DNA of 64,000 bases from Sinanaerobacter chloroacetimidivorans. GTDB lineage: Bacteria; Bacillota; Clostridia; Peptostreptococcales; Anaerovoracaceae. The DNA is taken from positions 1 to 64,000 of the forward strand of contig NZ_JAGSND010000011.1 of assembly GCF_018128545.1 (NCBI RefSeq). The letters run 5' to 3'. Positions 10,646-19,012 of the stretch are shown here, one piece after another. Position 1 is the stretch's first letter; each line of letters opens with the position of its first letter. Made by a program: the position numbers and the translations under genes. The notes under the pieces are model-generated. The model saw only the letters and a list, made by a program, of their open reading frames with translations. It had not been told where the DNA came from and did not search any database.

Positions 10646-10680
10646 CGAACATTGTGCTTTAATATTTATGTTAATATTCG
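10646..10680 (-). promoter_or_regulatory. Paired PurR-type boxes upstream of purL
   Basis: CGAACATT on the plus strand (10646-10653) faces CGAATATT on the minus strand (10673-10680), 19 bases apart. This is the inverted, spaced arrangement of PurR boxes known from Bacillus purine operons. A third CGAATATT (10751-10758, within an exact 14-base inverted match to 10673-10686) lies upstream of the promoter. The inference is repression by a PurR homologue with PRPP as the signal. PurR itself is not in the window. Confidence 0.75.
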
Positions 10681-10711
10681 TATTTTTATTAAAATAACGC
10701 TTTATATTTTT

Positions 10712-10740
10712 ATAATAACAGCTTTTTATGTATATTTCAA
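10712..10740 (-). promoter_or_regulatory. Promoter of the purine operon
   Basis: On the minus strand TTGAAA (10735-10740), a 17-base spacer and TATTAT (10712-10717) form a good sigma-A match. The predicted start near 10705 gives an approximately 80-base leader, too short for a guanine riboswitch, and none is seen. Confidence 0.6.
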
Positions 10741-10784
10741 ACATAAAATACGAATATTTAAGTTTTTTCTTTTGTACAGGAATA

Positions 10785-10818
10785 AGAAAAAAGCCGAGGA
10801 AATGCCTCGGCTTTTTCT
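10785..10818. terminator. Bidirectional terminator between the transglycosylase gene and purL
   Basis: A nine-base-pair stem AAGCCGAGG/CCTCGGCTT (10791-10799, 10805-10813) is flanked by A-run on the left and T-run on the right. It can therefore end transcription on either strand; its likely job is ending the minus-strand transcript of the upstream transglycosylase. Confidence 0.85.
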
Positions 10819-10858
10819 TAATTTCTATATTTATATGCTTTATTTGTCATGTTTTTTA

Positions 10859-12010
10859 TTATTCGTTACCTAACCCGTAACCGTTCGTGGTCAGATAAGT
10901 GTTGATGCTATCTACAGCACCAATGATTCTTGATGCGTATCTAGTGGAATAGCTGCCTCTGTTAACGGCTACAGAACCCTGATTGTAGGCTGAAAATCCT
11001 TTTACCAGGTCCCCTCCGTAGGCATCGATCCTCTCACTTAAATACATCGCCCCGAAATTGATACTTATCTCAGCATCCAACAGCTGATCGGTACTCAATC
11101 CATATCTGGCACCGGTAGAAGGCATTACCTGCATCATACCAAGTGAACCACTGCTGCCTCTGGCAGTTGGATTGAAGGTACTTTCCTTGTGCGCTACAGC
11201 CATGAGTATCTTCTCATCAATATTGTAAGTTTTCGCAGCTTCTTCGAAGATTTGCACCAGTTCCTGTGCTTTTCCCGTAGAATAGCTGCCGTTATACTTC
11301 ATGATATAGCTTGCAAGACCTTTATTATATTTTGACTCCGATTCCTTCCAATAAGATTTGGCCGGAACCCCATCTTTTGTGCTAACATAAATGCCTGTAT
11401 AAGAATCGAAATAAGCATCCCAGCCCAGTCCGCCGTCTCCGGTCATGACTCTAATCGGCAGGTAGATCACTTTATCCTTTATCAGCACCGGCAGATCTTC
11501 CATATTGATCTCCCTGACTGATAATTCAGGCACCTCAATAACTTCGTCGTCGCTTACGGTCCCTTCTGTAACTTGGCTGGCGGTTACACCCCCATCAGAG
11601 GTTTGTGCATCCTTTTCTTCACCCAATTTTTTTGATTCCAGCTCATAGACCAATATGGTCGCATCATTTAATACCTGGGTGAGAACATCCTCCTTGTTAT
11701 TTTTCTTCCACTTATCGCTGATATTTGTCAGCGTGGGCTCTGTTTTCAAAAGTTTTAGTGTGCGGCTTTCAAAATCCATCTCGGCTTTAAATCCAAATAT
11801 TTCCCCTATTTCGGGTGTTAGCGGAAAATAAGTGGTATTTTTGTAAATGAAAAATGGAAACTGTAAATGGTTATTATCAATTTCCTCTCCGTTAATTACA
11901 ACATCTTTAATAAAAAAATCTCCTCGTACGTTTTCTTCAGCATATATAGAAATTGATGAGAAAAGTAAGATTGTCAACGAAAGCCACACAGATATAAGCT
12001 TTTTCGTCAT
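10859..12010 (-). CDS. Secreted lytic transglycosylase with an N-terminal stalk domain
   Basis: The 383-residue protein has a signal peptide (MTKKLISVWLSLTILLFSS). Two segments resembling the copper-amine-oxidase N-terminal-like stalk repeat follow, each with an FFIYKNTTYFPL or VIYLPIRVM type strand, separated by an acidic Ser/Thr linker. The C-terminal SLT domain (about 255-370) has the catalytic Glu in AHKESTFNP, then GSLGMMQVMP and AYNQG. The family cleaves peptidoglycan between MurNAc and GlcNAc. I chose the ATG at 12010 because GAGAGGG precedes it and it opens the signal peptide; an in-frame start at 12070 would add 20 hydrophilic residues. Confidence 0.9.
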   Translation of the reverse strand: MTKKLISVWLSLTILLFSSISIYAEENVRGDFFIKDVVINGEEIDNNHLQFPFFIYKNTTYFPLTPEIGEIFGFKAEMDFESRTLKLLKTEPTLTNISDKWKKNNKEDVLTQVLNDATILVYELESKKLGEEKDAQTSDGGVTASQVTEGTVSDDEVIEVPELSVREINMEDLPVLIKDKVIYLPIRVMTGDGGLGWDAYFDSYTGIYVSTKDGVPAKSYWKESESKYNKGLASYIMKYNGSYSTGKAQELVQIFEEAAKTYNIDEKILMAVAHKESTFNPTARGSSGSLGMMQVMPSTGARYGLSTDQLLDAEISINFGAMYLSERIDAYGGDLVKGFSAYNQGSVAVNRGSYSTRYASRIIGAVDSINTYLTTNGYGLGNE

Positions 12011-12172
12011 ATCTTTTTTCCCTCTCTTTCTTTTGTCTTTTTTTAAGAAGACATATTGATTATACCACATTTGCCCAAAAAGTATACCTTTTTTTCCGCA
12101 TTTGCCCTTACCCCTTTATCAAAACGTTGGAATTCGTGGGTTTTTCAGAAGTGCCGTTCAGCCTGCAAGAAA

Positions 12173-12205
12173 GCAAAAACGGAAGATTTTTCACTTCCGC
12201 TTTGC
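12173..12205. terminator. Hairpin downstream of patA
   Basis: Arms GCAAAAACGGAAG and CTTCCGCTTTGC pair with one bulge around an 8-base loop. T-rich sequence follows on the plus strand and, more weakly, on the minus strand. It lies about 120 bases after the patA stop and probably ends that transcript. Confidence 0.5.
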
Positions 12206-12325
12206 CTTTTTGTTTTCTGTCATTAGATATTAATTTAATTTTTTGTGATGATTTTATAAGAGTTTTACTTTTTATTACTTGTTTATTGAATGATTTTGAT
12301 TCTATTCTGTTATGAACTTATATTA

Positions 12326-13687
12326 CTACAGTTTAAATTGTTTTTTTGCATCAGCAATGGATTCATCCAGCTTAGCAATAACAGTATCGATCTTTTCATA
12401 GGACAACACTGCAGGTGGTTCTATTCTTACTGTCTTTGCATTTACAAGAGTACCGGCAGTCATAACATGTCTGTCGAAAAGTCCTTTTGTTACTGCATAA
12501 CCAACTTCTGCTTCTGGGAATTCCATACAGATCAGCAGTCCGGCTCCTCTGACTTCCTTCAAAACGGTAGGATATTTTTCTTTCAAAGCAGCTAATTTTT
12601 CCATGAAGTAGTCGCCTTTTTCTTTTGCCATCTTAGGAATATCGTTTTCAAGCATGTATTTGATTGTTGAAATAGCAGCAGCGCAAGCAAGAGGATTTCC
12701 TCCGAAGGTTGGAGATCCAAGAATCCAAGGATTATCAATGAGCTTATCAACCCACATATTTGGTCTTGCAATGATACCTGTGATCGGCATAATTCCGCCG
12801 CCGAATGCTTTTCCGTATGTCATAATGTCAGGAGTTACATTTTCCACTTCACATCTAAACATGGTTCCGCATCTTCCCATACCAGTCTGAATTTCATCTA
12901 CAATCATAGCCACGCCATATTTATCGCAGATTTCTCTGACTGCCTTCAGATATCCCATTGGAGGGATCTGAACGCCTGCTTCACCCTGAATCGGTTCTAT
13001 AATAACCCCGGCAACCTTTTCACCTACGGTCTGCAGGTTTTTAATGGCAACTTCCATAGCATCAGCATCGCCGTATTTCACATGCTGAACCTGCTGGATC
13101 ATTGGAGTGTAGTCTTCTCTATAAGCACCTTTTCCGCCCATTGAGATGGCACCCATGGATTTTCCATGGAATGCTCCAACTGTTGAGATGTACCATCTTC
13201 CGCCTGTTGCCAGTCTAGCAAGTTTAAGTGCCATTTCAACAGCTTCAGCACCACCGTTGGTAAAGAAACAATACTGAAGATCTCCAGGAGTAATCATAGC
13301 AACTAATTTTGCAAGATAACCTCTAAGCGGGTCAACCAATTCCTGGCTATGTAATGCATATCTGTCAAGCTGAGCCTTTACTGTCTTTAAAATTTCAGGA
13401 TTTCTATGTCCGCAGGTATAGATACCGAAACCGCCGAGACAGTCAATAAATTCTGTTCCGTAAAGGTCTTCAAAGTGGTCAACGGAATCTGTCCACTCTA
13501 CAAAAGCGGCGTCAGTCGATACTGATTTTCTGTATTCCAGCCAACCAGGATTTACATTCTCATTAAAGTTTGCGATTGAATCTTTCACAATCGTATCTTT
13601 TTCTTCTTTTGTTAGTTCGGCACCTTCAATGTAGCCGACGATTCTTTTTGCTTCTTGTAGAGCTAATTCTTTGTTACATACAGTCAT
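12326..13687 (-). CDS. patA: Putrescine aminotransferase-like class III aminotransferase
   Basis: A PLP enzyme predicted to transfer the amino group of putrescine to 2-oxoglutarate, giving 4-aminobutanal. The 453 residues align throughout with E. coli PatA as I remember it: NVNPGWLEYRKSV, EFIDCLGGFGI, GHRNP, LHSQELVDPLR, GAFHGKSMGA, EPIQGEAGV and FGGNPLACAAA. The PLP lysine is Lys293 in YGKAFGGG, and Asp264 is in VDEIQTG. Substrate preference within this family is an inference; cadaverine or another diamine is possible. It stands alone, with a terminator hairpin on each side. AT-rich upstream DNA holds a sigma-54-like element. Confidence 0.88.
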   Translation of the reverse strand: MTVCNKELALQEAKRIVGYIEGAELTKEEKDTIVKDSIANFNENVNPGWLEYRKSVSTDAAFVEWTDSVDHFEDLYGTEFIDCLGGFGIYTCGHRNPEILKTVKAQLDRYALHSQELVDPLRGYLAKLVAMITPGDLQYCFFTNGGAEAVEMALKLARLATGGRWYISTVGAFHGKSMGAISMGGKGAYREDYTPMIQQVQHVKYGDADAMEVAIKNLQTVGEKVAGVIIEPIQGEAGVQIPPMGYLKAVREICDKYGVAMIVDEIQTGMGRCGTMFRCEVENVTPDIMTYGKAFGGGIMPITGIIARPNMWVDKLIDNPWILGSPTFGGNPLACAAAISTIKYMLENDIPKMAKEKGDYFMEKLAALKEKYPTVLKEVRGAGLLICMEFPEAEVGYAVTKGLFDRHVMTAGTLVNAKTVRIEPPAVLSYEKIDTVIAKLDESIADAKKQFKL

Positions 13688-13755
13688 GATATGACCTCCT
13701 CATTGTTTTTTGTTCTAACTCTTTTTGAGCAGCTAACTAACTTGCCTATATACAT

Positions 13756-13772
13756 TTCAAAATTCATGCCAA
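13756..13772 (-). promoter_or_regulatory. Possible sigma-54 promoter of patA
   Basis: On the minus strand TTGGCATGAATTTTGAA matches the -24/-12 consensus YTGGCACGNNNNTTGCW at all constrained positions except two (C to T after the GGCA, and the C of the -12 GC to A). It lies 69 bases before the patA start. The lost -12 C weakens the call. Confidence 0.3.
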
Positions 13773-13830
13773 CACAAAAATTTTTTATAACTAAATTTAA
13801 AATTTTCTGAATTTGTGTGCAATTTCAACA

Positions 13831-13890
13831 AAAAATGAGATTCATTTTTCTGCCGTTCCTTGTTATTGTCAGAAAATTAATCTCATTTTT
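13831..13890 (-). terminator. Terminator after the radical SAM gene
   Basis: Two arms of about 21 bases (13831-13852 and 13870-13890; AAAAATGAGATT... and its complement) pair almost perfectly around a 17-base loop. The hairpin starts 36 bases after the radical SAM stop codon and ends in a T-run on the minus strand. It separates that gene from patA. Confidence 0.75.
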
Positions 13891-13925
13891 CAAATTTTTT
13901 GTTCTGTTTTTTCTTACAATTGAGA

Positions 13926-15077
13926 CTATATATAACTCATCATCATCTCATTTATCTTCTCATCCCATTCGCTGTCATCGGTAATACGGCTGCAAACCTG
14001 CTCCATCTGCAGAAGTCTGTTTTTGGGAATTTTGCTCATATCCTCCAGGCTTGATACCATTCCCGATCGTCTGGCCAGCTGGAACAACCGTTGTTCATCC
14101 GGGGGCAATGCAAAATATCGATCTATCATCGAAAGCATTTTCTCCCTGTCCTGGTCCAGCCGACCGAATACCTCCTGCATCAGATTAATGATATGATCAC
14201 TTACCAGGATTCCGGTGCATCCTTGAGAATATTCGATCAATTTCCTGATTTCCAAAAGCTTGTCATTGTCGCTGCAAAGTTTGTAAGCTCCCTTTTGATA
14301 CTCACGCCACAGCTCCGTGCCCTCTTTTATGACAGCCGTTCGTATTCTTACAAAGTCGGGATTGATTTCTCTGACCACGCGAGCAGTTTCAAGGGCATTT
14401 TCCTCCGAAAGATCCTTTCCGCCTACACCTGCCATAAAGTAAACGGACAATTCGATCCCCGCTGCCTTTATATTTTTCCCCGCTGTAATTTCCTGTTCTG
14501 CGGTTACACCCTTGCTGATAAGTTCCAAAACCTTATCGGAGCCGGACTCAAATCCGGAATGTATTCTGTCAAGTCCTGCGGCCTTCAATTCTTTATATTC
14601 TTCTACACTGATCTTTGAGAGGGTTTCCGCTCTTCCATAAGTCGTTACTCTTTTAATAAGAGGAAATCTTTTCCGCAAATAGGTTAGCACCTCTACAACT
14701 CGCTGGGATCTTAGAGCCAGGCTGTTTCCATCCTGTAAAAAGACATTTTCTCCGCCGTTAATCAACCATTGATAGATCATATAAAAGCAATTCTGCTCCG
14801 CATAAGTCATGGATTCCATTTCCTCTGCAAATGCCTTGTGATTCCAGGAGCCGTCGTCTCTTTGATATTTTCTTGCAATCTCAGCGTATTCCGCCATCAT
14901 ATCAATATCATTTTTGATGCTGTCAACACTAAATGCTTTAAAACTACTATGTTTATAGAGCTGGCAAAACTTGCAGCGATTCCATGTACAGCCCTCTGTT
15001 ATCTGCAGCAGCAGACTGTTCGCCTCACTGGGAGGTCTGATTGGTCCAATTCTAAAAACCTTTTGTTTTTCTTCCAT
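13926..15077 (-). CDS. Radical SAM protein, function unknown
   Basis: The 383-residue protein has the cluster motif CTWNRCKFC (C-x4-C-x2-C, residues about 30-38), the spacing found in one COG1032-like subgroup rather than the common C-x3-C-x2-C. GLDRIHSGFESGSDKVLELI and VYFMAGVGGKD follow, typical of the SAM barrel. There is no B12-binding domain at the N-terminus and no extra cysteine cluster at the C-terminus. Substrate cannot be deduced. It is a single-gene transcript, divergent from the ThrE-type exporter genes. Confidence 0.85.
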   Translation of the reverse strand: MEEKQKVFRIGPIRPPSEANSLLLQITEGCTWNRCKFCQLYKHSSFKAFSVDSIKNDIDMMAEYAEIARKYQRDDGSWNHKAFAEEMESMTYAEQNCFYMIYQWLINGGENVFLQDGNSLALRSQRVVEVLTYLRKRFPLIKRVTTYGRAETLSKISVEEYKELKAAGLDRIHSGFESGSDKVLELISKGVTAEQEITAGKNIKAAGIELSVYFMAGVGGKDLSEENALETARVVREINPDFVRIRTAVIKEGTELWREYQKGAYKLCSDNDKLLEIRKLIEYSQGCTGILVSDHIINLMQEVFGRLDQDREKMLSMIDRYFALPPDEQRLFQLARRSGMVSSLEDMSKIPKNRLLQMEQVCSRITDDSEWDEKINEMMMSYI

Positions 15078-15177
15078 CTATCTCATCCTTTCTTTCATTC
15101 CGGGACGTCCTGCCTTTCAGACATCACTTTCAAAGATTGTGATTGAATATATTATACCCCAAGCTTCGATCCTAAAC

Positions 15178-15270
15178 AATTCAGCTGTTTCCCCAGACCA
15201 CATGCAAAATAATTCAGCTGTTTCCCCAGACCGCATACAAAATAATTCGGCTGTTTACCGGGTCTGTACA
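15178..15270. repeat. 33-bp tandem repeats (2.8 copies) upstream of the ThrE-type genes
   Basis: Units begin at 15178, 15211 and 15244 with AATTCAGCTGTTTCCCC; the third is diverged and incomplete. The array ends directly on the predicted -35 element of the exporter promoter. It may be a set of regulator sites, each containing CAGCTG. Coding is unlikely because the plus-strand frame through it has no start signal and overlaps the exporter start. Confidence 0.85.
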
Positions 15271-15293
15271 GGCAAGAGTGCAAATGTTATAAT
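15265..15293 (+). promoter_or_regulatory. Candidate promoter of the ThrE-type exporter
   Basis: TGTACA (15265-15270), a 17-base spacer and a perfect TATAAT (15288-15293) stand 34 bases before the start codon. The -35 matches only four of six, overlapping the last tandem repeat. Confidence 0.45.
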
Positions 15294-15326
15294 AGTCCCA
15301 ACTAACAAAGGGAATGGGAACACAGA

Positions 15327-16112
15327 ATGATTAATCAGGTACAAAAAAAAGTATTAATATTGGCTCTCCATGCCGGAGAGCTCATGATGAAAAGCGGTGC
15401 TGAGATTTACAGAGTCGAGGACACCATCACCAGAATTTGCAAGGCTTGCAAAATCCCCTATGTAGAGGTGTTTGCAACGCCTACAGGGATTTTTTTGTCT
15501 CTTGACGAAGGGTCACCTGACAGCGACATGCATACCTTCATCAAAAGAATCCGGGGGAGCAGCATAGATTTGGAAAAAATATCCCGAATCAACCACTTTT
15601 CAAGGGTATTTACTACTACTGACCTTACCATTGATGAAGGCCTCCAAATTTTAAAAGGGATTTCAGGCATCAAGCCCTATCCGTTTTTGTTTCGAATTTT
15701 CGGCGCTGCGCTGGTAGCATCTTTTTTCGCGCTGATTTTCGAAGGAAATGCCTTTGATTTTCTCAGTGCATTTCTCATCGGTGCCTTCAGCTATACCTTG
15801 TCAATCTTACTGGATAGAATAGAAATCAATCTCTTTATCAAGGGCTTTTCCTGCTGTGCAATCGCAACCTTCCTTGCACTTCTCCTTTACTCTGTAGGAC
15901 TGGGCTCCAATTTAGGCGCTCTGATCATTGGCTCTATCATGATCTTTCTGCCTGGAGTAGCCATTACCAATGCGGTAAGGGATACGCTGGCTGGCGATAT
16001 GCTTGCAGGCGTTTCAAAGGGCATGGAAGCTGTAATGGTGGCGGTATCATTGGCAGCAGGCGTCGGAGTGGCCCTTAAAATATGGGATTTCTTCGGAGGT
16101 ACCTTTTTATGA
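15327..16112 (+). CDS. Threonine/serine exporter family, N-terminal half (DUF1212)
   Basis: A 261-residue protein corresponding to the first half of ThrE-type exporters. The soluble part (about 1-120) has LALHAGELMMKSGAEIYRVEDTI and ATPTGIFLSL, and the rest is five or so hydrophobic segments with GVAITNAVRDTLAGDMLAG. In ThrE of Corynebacterium both halves form one chain; here the second half is the next gene, overlapping by four bases (ATGA). A role in exporting threonine or serine is inferred from the family only. AAGGGAATGGG precedes the ATG. Confidence 0.88.
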   Translation: MINQVQKKVLILALHAGELMMKSGAEIYRVEDTITRICKACKIPYVEVFATPTGIFLSLDEGSPDSDMHTFIKRIRGSSIDLEKISRINHFSRVFTTTDLTIDEGLQILKGISGIKPYPFLFRIFGAALVASFFALIFEGNAFDFLSAFLIGAFSYTLSILLDRIEINLFIKGFSCCAIATFLALLLYSVGLGSNLGALIIGSIMIFLPGVAITNAVRDTLAGDMLAGVSKGMEAVMVAVSLAAGVGVALKIWDFFGGTFL

Positions 16113-16573
16113 TATTGTCTTTTATTTTTGCTTTTTGTTCTACTATGGGGTTCTGCATCCTGTTTCATGTGCCAAAGAAGCATCTTGTCAGCGCATCCTT
16201 TGTAGGAGGCTGCGGATGGATTACGTATACTTTTCTCACCTCTGAAGGAGGCAGCAAGGTTCTTGCCTGCTTTGTGGGCTCCTGTATCGTTGCATTGCTC
16301 AGCGACATTTTCTCCAGGGGCTTCAAGGAGGCGGCTACCATATTTATTATACCCGGCATCCTTCCCCTTGTTCCCGGAGCAGGAATGTATTACACCATGC
16401 TGGCTATTCTTGAAGGCAATTTTACAGAAACAGCTTCTGTGGGAACCGAGACGATCCTGATGGCGGGAGCTATTTCCGTGGCGCTGCTTATGATAGCCTC
16501 TCTGGTAAAAATTTTCGCTTTGGCTGGAAATAAAATCCTCTCCCTGAAGCGGTCAATTTCAAGGAAAACCTGA
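16109..16573 (+). CDS. Threonine/serine exporter family, C-terminal half (ThrE_2)
   Basis: A 154-residue membrane protein with four to five hydrophobic segments and the family segments FVGGCGWITYTFL, IPGILPLVPGAGMYYTML and EGNFTETA. The start at 16109 is chosen because GGAGGT lies eight bases upstream and the ATG overlaps the upstream stop as ATGA; the upstream in-frame ATG at 16082 has no such site. The two proteins presumably assemble as one transporter. Confidence 0.88.
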   Translation: MILSFIFAFCSTMGFCILFHVPKKHLVSASFVGGCGWITYTFLTSEGGSKVLACFVGSCIVALLSDIFSRGFKEAATIFIIPGILPLVPGAGMYYTMLAILEGNFTETASVGTETILMAGAISVALLMIASLVKIFALAGNKILSLKRSISRKT

Positions 16574-16644
16574 AAGGAAAAGCCGAATTATTTTATGCGA
16601 CGAATATTGACATCTTTCGTCAGAAACAATAAAATTATTATGAG

Positions 16645-16672
16645 ATGGCTGCATCAGCAGCCATTTATTTTT
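16645..16672 (+). terminator. Terminator after the exporter genes
   Basis: ATGGCTGC-ATCA-GCAGCCAT (16645-16664) forms an eight-pair stem followed by TTATTTTTA. It closes the exporter transcript ahead of feoA. Confidence 0.7.
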
Positions 16673-16718
16673 AGGAAACATCTGCTAATTACCATGCAAT
16701 ACGAAAGAGGTTTATATA

Positions 16719-16949
16719 ATGACTTTAGATCAATTAAGAACAGGCTGTTCCGGTATCATTCAATCAGTCGGCGGTACCGGTGCCTTGAGAAGGCGCCTGC
16801 TTGATATGGGACTGACTCCCAATACGAAAGTAATGGTTCGGAAGGTAGCTCCTCTTGGAGATCCTATCGAGTTATTTTTAAGAAGTTACGAATTAACCAT
16901 CCGTCTTGAGGACGCTCAAAAAATCGAGGTATTGGAGGTGGCGGAGTGA
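16719..16949 (+). CDS. feoA: FeoA, ferrous iron transport accessory protein
   Basis: A 76-residue SH3-like small protein with the FeoA pattern GGTGALRRRLLDMGLTPNTKV and APLGDPIELFLRSYELTIRLEDA. It is expected to act in the cytoplasm with FeoB. AGAGG precedes the ATG. The stop overlaps the feoB start by four bases. I looked for a Fur box upstream and found none convincing. Confidence 0.95.
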   Translation: MTLDQLRTGCSGIIQSVGGTGALRRRLLDMGLTPNTKVMVRKVAPLGDPIELFLRSYELTIRLEDAQKIEVLEVAE

Positions 16950-18958
16950 ATATTACCTTTGCACTGATCGGGAATCCAAACAGTGGTAAAACCACCCTTT
17001 TTAATCAGATGACAGGCAGTAACCAGAGAGTCGGAAATTTCCCCGGCGTAACGGTGGAAAAAAAGGAAGGTTCGGTTCGCGGCCATAAAGGCGTAACCGT
17101 CGTTGACCTCCCCGGAATCTACTCCTTATCTCCTTATACTGCGGAAGAAGTGGTTACCAGGGACTTTCTGATTCAGGAAAAGCCGGATGCCATTATTAAT
17201 ATAATAGATGCCACCAATATAGAACGAAATCTTTACCTGACCCTTCAGTTAATGGAGTTGGATATCCCCATGATCCTTGCTTTAAACATGATGGATGAAA
17301 TACGGGGAAACGGCAGTTCCATAGACATACAAAAACTCCAGGCGGAACTTGGCATCCCCGTCGTTCCCATCTCCGCCGTTAAGAACGACGGGGTTGATGA
17401 ATTGACCCACAGGGCTATTAAATGTGCAGAAGATAAAGCAAGACCGAAAAACCTTGATTTTTGTTCCGGTTATGTTCATGCTGCCATTCATTCCATTGCC
17501 CATCTTATTTCTGAGGAAGCAAAGGCTGCCGGTTTGCCTTTGCGTTTTGCTGCCACAAAGATTGTGGAAGGTGACGAACCGGTTATAAAGCAGCTGAAAT
17601 TACTGGAGCCGGAGTTGGATATCATCGATCATATCGTTACAGATATGGAAGGACACCTTCATACGGATCGTGAGGCGGCCATGGCCGATATGCGCTATGC
17701 CTATATCGAAACCCTTTGCAGCCATGCCGTAGTTAGAGCGGGTCAGACAAAAGAGCATCTGCGATCCGTTCAAATCGACAATGTACTCACTCATAAATAT
17801 CTGGCACTGCCGATTTTCCTCTGCGCCATGCTGTTAGTTTTCTGGCTTACCTTCGGGGTTTTCGGTTCTATTCTGAGCGATCTCCTGTCCCTCGGCATCG
17901 ACAAGATCACCCAGATTACGGATGCCGGCCTAACGGCGGCCGATGTGAGCCCTGCCCTTCATTCTCTGATTATCAACGGCGTCTTTGCAGGAGTAGGCAG
18001 TGTGCTTTCTTTCCTGCCGATTATTGTAATTCTGTTTTTCTTCCTGTCTTTTCTGGAAGATAGCGGATATATGGCCAGAGTTGCCTTTGTTATGGATAAA
18101 TTGCTTCGTAAGATCGGGCTTTCCGGCAGGTCCTTCGTGCCCATGTTGATTGGATTCGGCTGCTCCGTTCCTGCCATCATGGCAACGAGAACACTGCCAA
18201 GCGAAAGGGATAGGAAAATGACCATCATGCTGACGCCCTTTATGTCTTGCAGTGCAAAGCTGCCAATTTATGCCGTATTTACCGCCGCTTTTTTTGCCAA
18301 ATATCAAGCTTTGGTGATGATCAGCCTTTACATTTTTGGAATGCTGGTCGCTGTAGCCGCAGGTCTTCTTTTAAAGAAGACCCTCTTTGAGGGGAGTCCG
18401 GTTCCCTTTGTTATGGAACTGCCCTCCTACCGCCTTCCCTCAGTTAAAAGTGTACTCATGAAAATGTGGGAACGGGCTGTGGACTTCCTGAAGCGTGCAT
18501 TTACTTTGATCTTTATCGCTACCATTGTCATCTGGATGCTGCAGAGCTTTGATTATGGTTTCCATATGGTTGAAAATACCGGCGACAGTATGCTTGCCTC
18601 TCTGGGCAAAATCATCGCTCCGATTTTTTCGCCTCTCGGTTTCGCAGATTGGAGAGCTGCAACAGCGCTGGTAACGGGACTGACGGCCAAAGAGGCAGTG
18701 GTAAGCACCTTTGCCGTTCTACTGGGTGCCAGCGATCCAAGCTCTGTGGTTCCCCTATTATCACAGTTCTTTACCCCGTTATCGGCATATTCCTTTTTGG
18801 TCTTCTCCCTGCTTTATATGCCTTGCATAGCCGCCATGGCTGCTGTAAAACGTGAAATGGGAGGCTGGAGAAGCGCTTTACTGGTTATGGTATTCCAAAC
18901 CTCAGTAGCATGGGTATTCGCCTTTCTTGTATATCAGATCGGCTCCCTGTTCCTCTAG
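16946..18958 (+). CDS. feoB: FeoB, ferrous iron transporter
   Basis: A 670-residue Fe(II) uptake permease. The N-terminal G domain has GNPNSGKTTLFN (9-20), the switch region GNFPGVTVEKKEG, DLPGIYSLSPY and NMMDE. The membrane part has about eight or nine helices with the two Gate motifs, including GFGCSVPAIMATRTL and CSAKLPIYAVF. Length is close to typical minimal FeoB. The start is GTG, overlapping the feoA stop (GTGA), with GGAGG upstream. No feoC follows. FeoAB fits an anaerobic habitat where iron is ferrous. Confidence 0.97.
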   Translation: MNITFALIGNPNSGKTTLFNQMTGSNQRVGNFPGVTVEKKEGSVRGHKGVTVVDLPGIYSLSPYTAEEVVTRDFLIQEKPDAIINIIDATNIERNLYLTLQLMELDIPMILALNMMDEIRGNGSSIDIQKLQAELGIPVVPISAVKNDGVDELTHRAIKCAEDKARPKNLDFCSGYVHAAIHSIAHLISEEAKAAGLPLRFAATKIVEGDEPVIKQLKLLEPELDIIDHIVTDMEGHLHTDREAAMADMRYAYIETLCSHAVVRAGQTKEHLRSVQIDNVLTHKYLALPIFLCAMLLVFWLTFGVFGSILSDLLSLGIDKITQITDAGLTAADVSPALHSLIINGVFAGVGSVLSFLPIIVILFFFLSFLEDSGYMARVAFVMDKLLRKIGLSGRSFVPMLIGFGCSVPAIMATRTLPSERDRKMTIMLTPFMSCSAKLPIYAVFTAAFFAKYQALVMISLYIFGMLVAVAAGLLLKKTLFEGSPVPFVMELPSYRLPSVKSVLMKMWERAVDFLKRAFTLIFIATIVIWMLQSFDYGFHMVENTGDSMLASLGKIIAPIFSPLGFADWRAATALVTGLTAKEAVVSTFAVLLGASDPSSVVPLLSQFFTPLSAYSFLVFSLLYMPCIAAMAAVKREMGGWRSALLVMVFQTSVAWVFAFLVYQIGSLFL

Positions 18959-19012
18959 GTTTTCAATTCCAGACGGATTAAAAATAAATTTAAAGTTTTT
19001 ATCAGAAAATTC

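Noticed and set aside
10628-10711. Guanine or PRPP riboswitch ahead of purL
   Set aside because: The predicted leader is only about 80 bases and shows no purine-aptamer landmarks; PurR boxes explain regulation better.
15178-15270. CRISPR array
   Set aside because: The units are directly contiguous 33-bp tandem repeats without unique spacers, and no cas genes are present.
14971-15330. Plus-strand frame reading through the 33-bp repeats (NNSAVSPD units)
   Set aside because: It begins antisense inside the radical SAM gene and overlaps the exporter start and its promoter; the DNA repeats are better explained as noncoding.
16574-16718. Fur box upstream of feoA
   Set aside because: AT-rich sequence with only partial resemblance to the 19-base Fur site; not enough to call.
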